NCBI RefSeq assembly: GCF_021311115.1
Contig: NZ_JAJTNP010000002.1
Location: 434,001-498,000, forward strand
Direction of reading: 5' to 3'
DNA length: 64,000 nt
DNA from: Chryseobacterium gwangjuense
GTDB lineage: Bacteria; Bacteroidota; Bacteroidia; Flavobacteriales; Weeksellaceae
In this document: piece after piece, positions 59,210-64,000 of the stretch
How the letters are laid out: every line of letters begins with the position of its first letter
Position numbering within the stretch: the stretch's first letter is position 1
Made by a program: the position numbers and the translations under genes
The notes under the pieces: model-generated
What the model was told of the DNA's origin: nothing
Seen by the model: only the letters and a program-made list of their open reading frames with translations
Database searches by the model: none

Positions 59210-59717
59210 AATTGTATACGGACTTTATGCTGACGACGACGATTTAATGAACGGCGTTAAAGCATTCAACGATAAAGGAATCGCAATCAACGAAGTTTAT
59301 ACTCCGTTTCCGGTTCACGGACTAGATAAGGCTTTAGGGTTAAAGAAAACTAGAATTTCTGATGCTGCATTCATCTACGCTCTTTACGGTGTTACTATCG
59401 GTGCTACTGTAACTTGGTATGTGATGAACCATGACTGGCCTCAAAATATTGGTGGTAAACCAGCTTTTGACTGGGCTCACAATATGCCTGCATTCGTAGT
59501 TCCAATGTTTGAGCTTATGGTATTCTGCGCTGCTCACATGATGTCATTAACTTTCTTGGTAAGAAACAAAATGTATCCTGGAGCTCCTGCACAAAACCCT
59601 GATCCAAGAACAACGGATGATAAATTCATGATGGAATTTGTAACTGAAGATGTAGAATCTGTAAAACAGTTGCTAATTGAAACTGGAGTTGAAGAAATAA
59701 CTGTTAAAGATGCTTAA
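59196..59717 (+). CDS. actD: Alternative complex III subunit ActD (DUF3341)
   Basis: The frame opens at 59169, but MSTTKIVYGLYADDDDLMNG beginning at 59196 is the usual N-terminus, so I use that; it overlaps actC by 14 bases. The 173-residue protein has the DUF3341 pattern: an N-terminal ferredoxin-like fold (NGVKAFNDKGIAINEVYTPF, PVHGLDKALG) and two membrane helices at about 58-80 and 100-122. A cytosolic tail with EFVTEDVESVKQLLIETGVE ends it. It is a structural subunit at the membrane in ACIII. Confidence 0.93.
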   Translation: MSTTKIVYGLYADDDDLMNGVKAFNDKGIAINEVYTPFPVHGLDKALGLKKTRISDAAFIYALYGVTIGATVTWYVMNHDWPQNIGGKPAFDWAHNMPAFVVPMFELMVFCAAHMMSLTFLVRNKMYPGAPAQNPDPRTTDDKFMMEFVTEDVESVKQLLIETGVEEITVKDA

Positions 59718-59718
59718 A

Positions 59719-60396
59719 ATGAAAAAGAATGTATTAAAAATTACAGCAGTTTTAGGTTTAACAACGATTTTACTTAACTCTTGCGGACCAAAAGAAAATG
59801 TACCATTGGTATATTTCCCTGATATGTACTTCCCAGTAGCATATGATCCGTTGATGAAAGCTCAGGATGCTTATTCAGATCATGAAAATGAAATTCCGGC
59901 ATTTGTTAAAAATAATGGTGCAACAGGTCTTTCTCCAGTAGAAGGGTCAGTAGCTCAAAATAAAGACGGTGTTTTTGAAGAAGGAAAATTACCTAAGACA
60001 ACAGATGAGTATAACGCAGGTTATGAAGCTTCAAAAGGGCTAACATCATCTCCTTTAAATCCTGCAAATGCAGAAAAAGATATTGAAAGAGGGAAAATGT
60101 TATTTGAAAAAACTTGTGCTGCTTGTCACGGTGTAGGTGGTGACGGACAAGGACCTATCGTACAAAGTGGAGCATATTCTGGTGTACCAAACTATGCTGA
60201 CAGAGATGTTACTGTAGGATCTGTTCATTATGTATTAACGAATGGTAGAAACAACATGGGATCTTATGCAGGTCAATTGAATGCAGGAGACAGATGGAGA
60301 GTAGCTATGTATGTAATGAGTGCTTTCAAAAAAGGAGCGGCAGCACCAGCAGCGGCACCGGCAACAACTGAAACGACTACCGAAACTAAAAAATAA
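59719..60396 (+). CDS. actE: Alternative complex III subunit ActE, monohaem cytochrome c lipoprotein
   Basis: A 225-residue lipoprotein from the ATG at 59719. An alternative ATG three codons earlier (59710) overlaps actD and cannot be excluded. The signal MKKNVLKITAVLGLTTILLN is followed by lipobox SC (Cys near residue 22). The haem motif is CAACH (with GVGGDGQGP after it), and the axial Met is in NGRNNMGSYAGQL. The last 25 residues are Ala/Pro/Thr-rich. It carries electrons between ActA and the next acceptor. It lies between actD and actF with short gaps. Confidence 0.93.
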   Translation: MKKNVLKITAVLGLTTILLNSCGPKENVPLVYFPDMYFPVAYDPLMKAQDAYSDHENEIPAFVKNNGATGLSPVEGSVAQNKDGVFEEGKLPKTTDEYNAGYEASKGLTSSPLNPANAEKDIERGKMLFEKTCAACHGVGGDGQGPIVQSGAYSGVPNYADRDVTVGSVHYVLTNGRNNMGSYAGQLNAGDRWRVAMYVMSAFKKGAAAPAAAPATTETTTETKK

Positions 60397-60404
60397 GAAA
60401 AGAA

Positions 60405-61736
60405 ATGTATAGTTTTTCACCAAAATTAAAATCAACTTCTATAATCCTTCTTGTTGTAGGTTTAGTTCTATTTGGTATTGGTTTCTTTATGAACAAAGGA
60501 ATCTCTACTGAAAAGATAGGGGAAATGATGGAAGCTGTTCATGCTTCTGGTCATAATGCACCTACACATTCAAGTGAAATGGTAGGACCTCAGGATCACG
60601 CTGCTCACCTTGAGCATGCTACACTACAGGTTCACAACCAGCCTTTAGCAGCAATACATTTCGTAGCTGTATTTTTCTTCGGAATCAGTTGTGCAGTATT
60701 ATTCTTCTACTGTATTCAACACGCTGCACATGCAGGTTGGCCAATTATTATTACAAGAGTAATGGAAGCTATTGCTTCTTATATTCCATACGGAGGAGCT
60801 ATTTTGATCATTTTAATGCTTTTAAATATCTTCCACCAAGGACACCTTTTCCACTGGATGGATCCGGATTTGACAGATCCTAACTCTGCTCATTTCGATG
60901 TGATCTTATTCGAAAAGAAAAGATTCTTGAATATTCCTTTCTATGCAATCAGAACGTTCATCTATGTACTAGGTGCTTCTTTCTTCGCTTGGAAACTAAA
61001 AGCTCAGTCTAAAAAAGTAGACGAGACAAAATCAAAAGTAGAATATCAATTCCTTTACAGATGGGCAGTAGGATATATCGCATTCTTCGGATTTGCTTCT
61101 GCAGCTTGGGCTTGGGATTGGTTGATGTCTATTGACCCTCACTGGTATTCTACAATGTATATTTGGTATTCAATGGTTAGCTGCCTTTCAAGTGGTATTG
61201 CAGTAATCATTCTTCTAAGTGTTTACTTAAAGAAAAATGGTTTCTTACCACAGTTCAATGATAATCACTTACACGATTTAGGAGTTTTCCTTTTCGCTAC
61301 AAGTATGCTTTGGACATATACATGGTTCGCTCAGTTCATGTTGTACTGGTATGCAAACGTTCCGGAAGAGGTTAACTACTTCTTTGGAAGATTCCAGCAC
61401 TATGGAACAACGTTCTTACCAATGTTGATCGTAAACTTCTTATTACCTCTATTGGTATTAGTAAGTAGCAGCATTAAGAGAAACTACAAAGTAGTTACAA
61501 CAATGGCAGTAGTAGTTATCTTAGGTCACCTTTTAGATTATTTCAATATGGTAATGCCGGGAACGGTTGGTCCATACTGGAACACTCCTGAAGTATTCAT
61601 TCTGATCCTTGGAGCTGTATTATTCGTAGTTGGATTATTTATGTTCACAGTGCTTTCAGCCTTATCGAAACTTAAACTTATTCCTACAGGAAACCCTTTC
61701 CTACACGAATCTGAAATTTATGAATATCCTTTCTAA
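60405..61736 (+). CDS. actF: Alternative complex III subunit ActF (quinol:cytochrome c oxidoreductase)
   Basis: A 443-residue membrane protein related to ActC. An N-terminal helix (about 12-28) is followed by a His-rich stretch (AVHASGHNAPTHSSEMVGPQ; HAAHLEHATLQVHNQP) and about nine more helices. FHQGHLFHWMDPDLTDPN, WAWDWLMSIDPHWYSTMYIW and WTYTWFAQFMLYWYANVPEE are typical of Bacteroidota ActF. It is the second NrfD-like subunit of ACIII. A terminator follows 27 bases after the stop, so the operon ends here without cytochrome oxidase genes. Confidence 0.94.
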   Translation: MYSFSPKLKSTSIILLVVGLVLFGIGFFMNKGISTEKIGEMMEAVHASGHNAPTHSSEMVGPQDHAAHLEHATLQVHNQPLAAIHFVAVFFFGISCAVLFFYCIQHAAHAGWPIIITRVMEAIASYIPYGGAILIILMLLNIFHQGHLFHWMDPDLTDPNSAHFDVILFEKKRFLNIPFYAIRTFIYVLGASFFAWKLKAQSKKVDETKSKVEYQFLYRWAVGYIAFFGFASAAWAWDWLMSIDPHWYSTMYIWYSMVSCLSSGIAVIILLSVYLKKNGFLPQFNDNHLHDLGVFLFATSMLWTYTWFAQFMLYWYANVPEEVNYFFGRFQHYGTTFLPMLIVNFLLPLLVLVSSSIKRNYKVVTTMAVVVILGHLLDYFNMVMPGTVGPYWNTPEVFILILGAVLFVVGLFMFTVLSALSKLKLIPTGNPFLHESEIYEYPF

Positions 61737-61762
61737 GGAATATTGTAACAAAATAAAATTGT

Positions 61763-61798
61763 AAAAGACTGATTAGTAAAATAATCAGTCTTTTTTTA
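61763..61798 (+). terminator. Terminator after the act operon
   Basis: The stem AAAGACTGATTA / TAATCAGTCTTT with a short loop is followed by TTTT. It marks the end of the ACIII operon. Confidence 0.85.
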
Positions 61799-61901
61799 TG
61801 TAAAAAATTGAAAACTTTTTATCCCGGGTGCAACCTTTTTCAGTTTTGATGTGTCTTAGTAATAAGGAGTGATTAATATAAAATATCAAAAAACAACTTT
61901 T

Positions 61902-62918
61902 ATGAAAAGAAATTACCTGTTACAAATCTTTTTTTTGTTGGCATTACAATTTTTCAATGCACAAACAATTACATTCATTTCAGAAAAGACAAATAAACCA
62001 TTACCTAAAGTTTCAGTGTTTGGAAAAGACGGAAGCATTCTTGCGTATTCAGATATTGATGGGAAGATTGACAAACAAGTATTAAAACCTGAGCAGGAGA
62101 AGTTTCAGATTGTTTATGATAATTTTTCGGTGGCGAGTTTAGCGTATTCAGATTTTGATAAAGAGGTGATAAAAATTAATGACAGGGTAAAAGATATCGA
62201 AACCGTAGTCATAAAAAATAATAAACCTGCAAAGTACATTTTCGTAAAAGGTAATTTTAATACTTACGTTACAGTTAACAGTAAATTGAATTGCTATGCT
62301 GACGGAATTGTTACTTACATTTTCGATAACAAGACCAAAAAATTAAAAAGTACGAATGTCGAGCAATATCGTGTATACAGATTGGAAGATGTTAAGTTTG
62401 AGAAAAAACAAACAGCAATGTGGGACTATGATAACACGATGGATATTCCGGATATGAAGGAAGTCGGAAATATTCTGGAATACAAAAGAAAAAATGCAGT
62501 CATTAAAGAATTGAAAGGAGAACAAAAAGATCAGATCGAAATTACCGGAGAAGCCTTGCAGAAAAAAGAATTTGCGTTCTTTGGATACCGTTTTTTTGAT
62601 GTTAAAAGTATTATCAATGCTTCATACGAAAAGTCAACTCAAAAAACATTGAGAGATCTGTTGGAATTCAATGAAATTGCTTTTATTAAATTAAAGCATA
62701 AGACCGAGCCGGATTACAATCAATTAGTTCTTTACACTAATTTCTATCCTACAGAATTAGACTTTAAAAATGATAACGACATTGAAAGAGTAAAGTTCGA
62801 TACAGACAACAGCAACTATACAACTCAATACTGGAAAGACGCTGCTTTTCCGAATATGCAGACCGTTTTTAGCTCGTTTTTTAAAGATGATTTAAAAGAA
62901 AAAGAAAATAAAAAATAA
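61902..62918 (+). CDS. Hypothetical secreted protein with carboxypeptidase-regulatory-like N-terminus
   Basis: The frame opens with GTG at 61869, but the signal peptide MKRNYLLQIFFLLALQFFNA starts at the ATG at 61902, which I choose. The 338-residue protein begins with TITFISEKTNKPLPKVSVFG, then GSILAYSDIDGKI. This is a repeat of the kind seen in carboxypeptidase-regulatory-like beta domains of Bacteroidota outer-membrane proteins. The rest (about residues 95-338) is mixed alpha/beta with no recognised motif and a Lys/Glu-rich end. There is no T9SS sorting domain. It lies after the ACIII terminator, so it is a separate transcription unit. Function unknown. Confidence 0.72.
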   Translation: MKRNYLLQIFFLLALQFFNAQTITFISEKTNKPLPKVSVFGKDGSILAYSDIDGKIDKQVLKPEQEKFQIVYDNFSVASLAYSDFDKEVIKINDRVKDIETVVIKNNKPAKYIFVKGNFNTYVTVNSKLNCYADGIVTYIFDNKTKKLKSTNVEQYRVYRLEDVKFEKKQTAMWDYDNTMDIPDMKEVGNILEYKRKNAVIKELKGEQKDQIEITGEALQKKEFAFFGYRFFDVKSIINASYEKSTQKTLRDLLEFNEIAFIKLKHKTEPDYNQLVLYTNFYPTELDFKNDNDIERVKFDTDNSNYTTQYWKDAAFPNMQTVFSSFFKDDLKEKENKK

Positions 62919-62943
62919 AATCTTCATTAATAAATGGTTTTAC

Positions 62944-62951
62944 TAAATTTG
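62944..62951 (+). promoter_or_regulatory. -7 promoter element for the last lipoprotein gene
   Basis: TAAATTTG matches TAnnTTTG and lies 17 bases before the ATG at 62969. Confidence 0.42.
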
Positions 62952-62968
62952 CAGCAAACCCGAAAAAA

Positions 62969-64000
62969 ATGAAAAAGTTTTCTTTTCTGCTAATTCTTAG
63001 TTTATTGCTGTTTACAGCATGTAAAAAAGATCATGTAGATGCATCGAGTACAAAAACATTACAGTCTAGTATTAATGATATGACTTCAAGTCTGCCAACA
63101 ATTAAGCAGATTAAATTTAATGAAGCCTTATACATTCTAAAAACATTTGGAGTAGATGCAGACGGAGATATTAATGAACTAAAAGCTTTAGGACAGTTAA
63201 TTAACGGGAAAAAAGTACCGGAAATAATGACTATGGCAGATGAAGTGGCTCAGAAAAACGGAATAGAATGGGCAAGTACAGCGCCACCGTCGTTAGGTGA
63301 AATGAATATTTTCGGGGACGATAAAGCAAAAGAAAGTGATGCGAATGATGTGAAAGCAAGCTCATTAAGTATCATTACAAGACCTACAGGTGACGATGGA
63401 ACAGGGGCGCCAACTGCACTTCAGATTGTTCCAAGATTGGTAGATAACGCAGGTAATCCAGTAGCTTTTACAGGAGCTGGTTTAGAAGCAACTCTTGAGG
63501 TTTTCAGTAACGGAGAAAAGCTTGCTACTGCAAAAAACCTGATGCAGGATAATAATTTCAAAGGGTTTAATTTAAAATTTTCATCAATTCCTGCAGCTAA
63601 AGTGATCGATAATAAAATCGATATCACGGTTTCAGTAAAAACTACAGCAAAGACTTTCAAAATGTCAAAAATAGGATTAGATGTTAATCCTTCAGCATTA
63701 AAAGTTCCTGCACCTCCAAAAGTAGATTCTACAGCAGTTAACCAAGATCCGGCTATCGTAGACCCAAATAATCCGGCTACAACACCGACAACAACAGATC
63801 CGGCTGCAACAACAGCTCCTGCAACACCAAAACAACCTACTGCAGATCCAAGAACTACCGTAAATAGTTTTTTAAATAATGTAAGCTCACAAAACCTTAA
63901 AGCAGCTTATAACTCTTCTAATAACCCAAGTTGGGGAAGTTATGAGTCTTTCTCCAATCCGAATTCAGGATTTGGTGCGGTAAAAAATGTGAGTGTTAAA
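62969..64000 (+). CDS. Hypothetical lipoprotein with Pro/Thr-rich linker (3' end outside window)
   Basis: An open frame of 344 codons that runs off the window end. It starts MKKFSFLLILSLLLFTAC, with lipobox Cys18. The mature part begins KKDHVDASSTKTLQSSIN, with a helical region (about 30-90). Next comes a beta-rich domain (about 145-245, with GNPVAFTGAGLEATLEVFSN) and a Pro/Ala/Thr linker (about 257-288, e.g. PATTPTTTDPAATTAP). It ends here with an Asn/Ser-rich segment. No family is recognised. The linker suggests a second, surface-exposed domain outside the window. Confidence 0.75.
   Translation, partial: MKKFSFLLILSLLLFTACKKDHVDASSTKTLQSSINDMTSSLPTIKQIKFNEALYILKTFGVDADGDINELKALGQLINGKKVPEIMTMADEVAQKNGIEWASTAPPSLGEMNIFGDDKAKESDANDVKASSLSIITRPTGDDGTGAPTALQIVPRLVDNAGNPVAFTGAGLEATLEVFSNGEKLATAKNLMQDNNFKGFNLKFSSIPAAKVIDNKIDITVSVKTTAKTFKMSKIGLDVNPSALKVPAPPKVDSTAVNQDPAIVDPNNPATTPTTTDPAATTAPATPKQPTADPRTTVNSFLNNVSSQNLKAAYNSSNNPSWGSYESFSNPNSGFGAVKNVSVK

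Overview
The window comes from a low-GC (visibly AT-rich) member of the Bacteroidota, most likely the Flavobacteriia and close to Chryseobacterium. Several things point there: two type IX secretion (T9SS) type A sorting domains, gldH next to ricT and a class A PBP, an alternative complex III (actABCDEF) operon, an S46 dipeptidyl-peptidase, DUF3078/DUF4382/DUF4840/DUF4919/DUF6080/DUF6122 proteins, promoters of the Bacteroidota form TTG-N19-TAnnTTTG, and AT-rich leaders with few Shine-Dalgarno sequences. I see no rRNA, tRNA, CRISPR array, insertion sequence or prophage. Genes are dense and no gap exceeds about 280 bases. Family names rest on sequence recognition alone; no database search was run.

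Layout. 1-10.5 kb: a cut-off DUF2306 membrane protein, a TonB-like secreted protein, then housekeeping enzymes (YhiN-type flavoprotein, thioesterase, thiL, pepT, HMG-CoA lyase-like, MST-type sulfurtransferase, DUF59 Fe-S factor, PolB-like exonuclease, csaA with an HExxH protein). 10.7-14.4 kb: a signalling/secretion cluster with a DUF4840 lipoprotein, an ECF sigma factor, a protein joining one membrane helix to a C-terminal beta-barrel, and a T9SS cargo protein. 14.6-19.4 kb: yifB/comM, DUF1905-YdeI protein, S46 peptidase (DPP7-type by its specificity residue), META lipoprotein. 19.5-23.8 kb: a minus-strand locus with a LytTR regulator, a T9SS protein, an 841-residue fibre-like repeat protein and a small secreted protein. 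24.0-33.7 kb: a co-directional run from hflX through an antiporter, an AlkD-like protein, three linked secreted/envelope proteins and a ChaA-type antiporter. 33.8-39.3 kb: truncated globin, Kir channel with a cysteine-cluster protein, gdhA, dprA, rhomboid. 39.5-45.0 kb: DUF3078, rplY (L25/Ctc), prs, SGNH lipoprotein, FadL porin. 45.3-53.1 kb: ricT-gldH-PBP1A, selO, DUF6080 protein, SPOR protein. 53.3-61.7 kb: the alternative complex III operon. 61.9-64 kb: two secreted proteins, the last cut by the window end.

How genes work together. The act genes build a membrane quinol:acceptor oxidoreductase (six-haem ActA, Fe-S ActB, NrfD-like ActC and ActF, ActD, monohaem ActE), but no cytochrome oxidase genes follow. 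The 19.5-23.8 kb locus looks like a self-contained regulatory unit: its LytTR protein has Glu in place of the phosphoacceptor Asp, and a perfect 12-bp direct repeat with a 20-bp period, resembling a LytTR site, lies just upstream of the T9SS gene. This is the best candidate for an undescribed system here. The second is the ECF sigma/one-helix/beta-barrel unit, which could carry a signal across both membranes.
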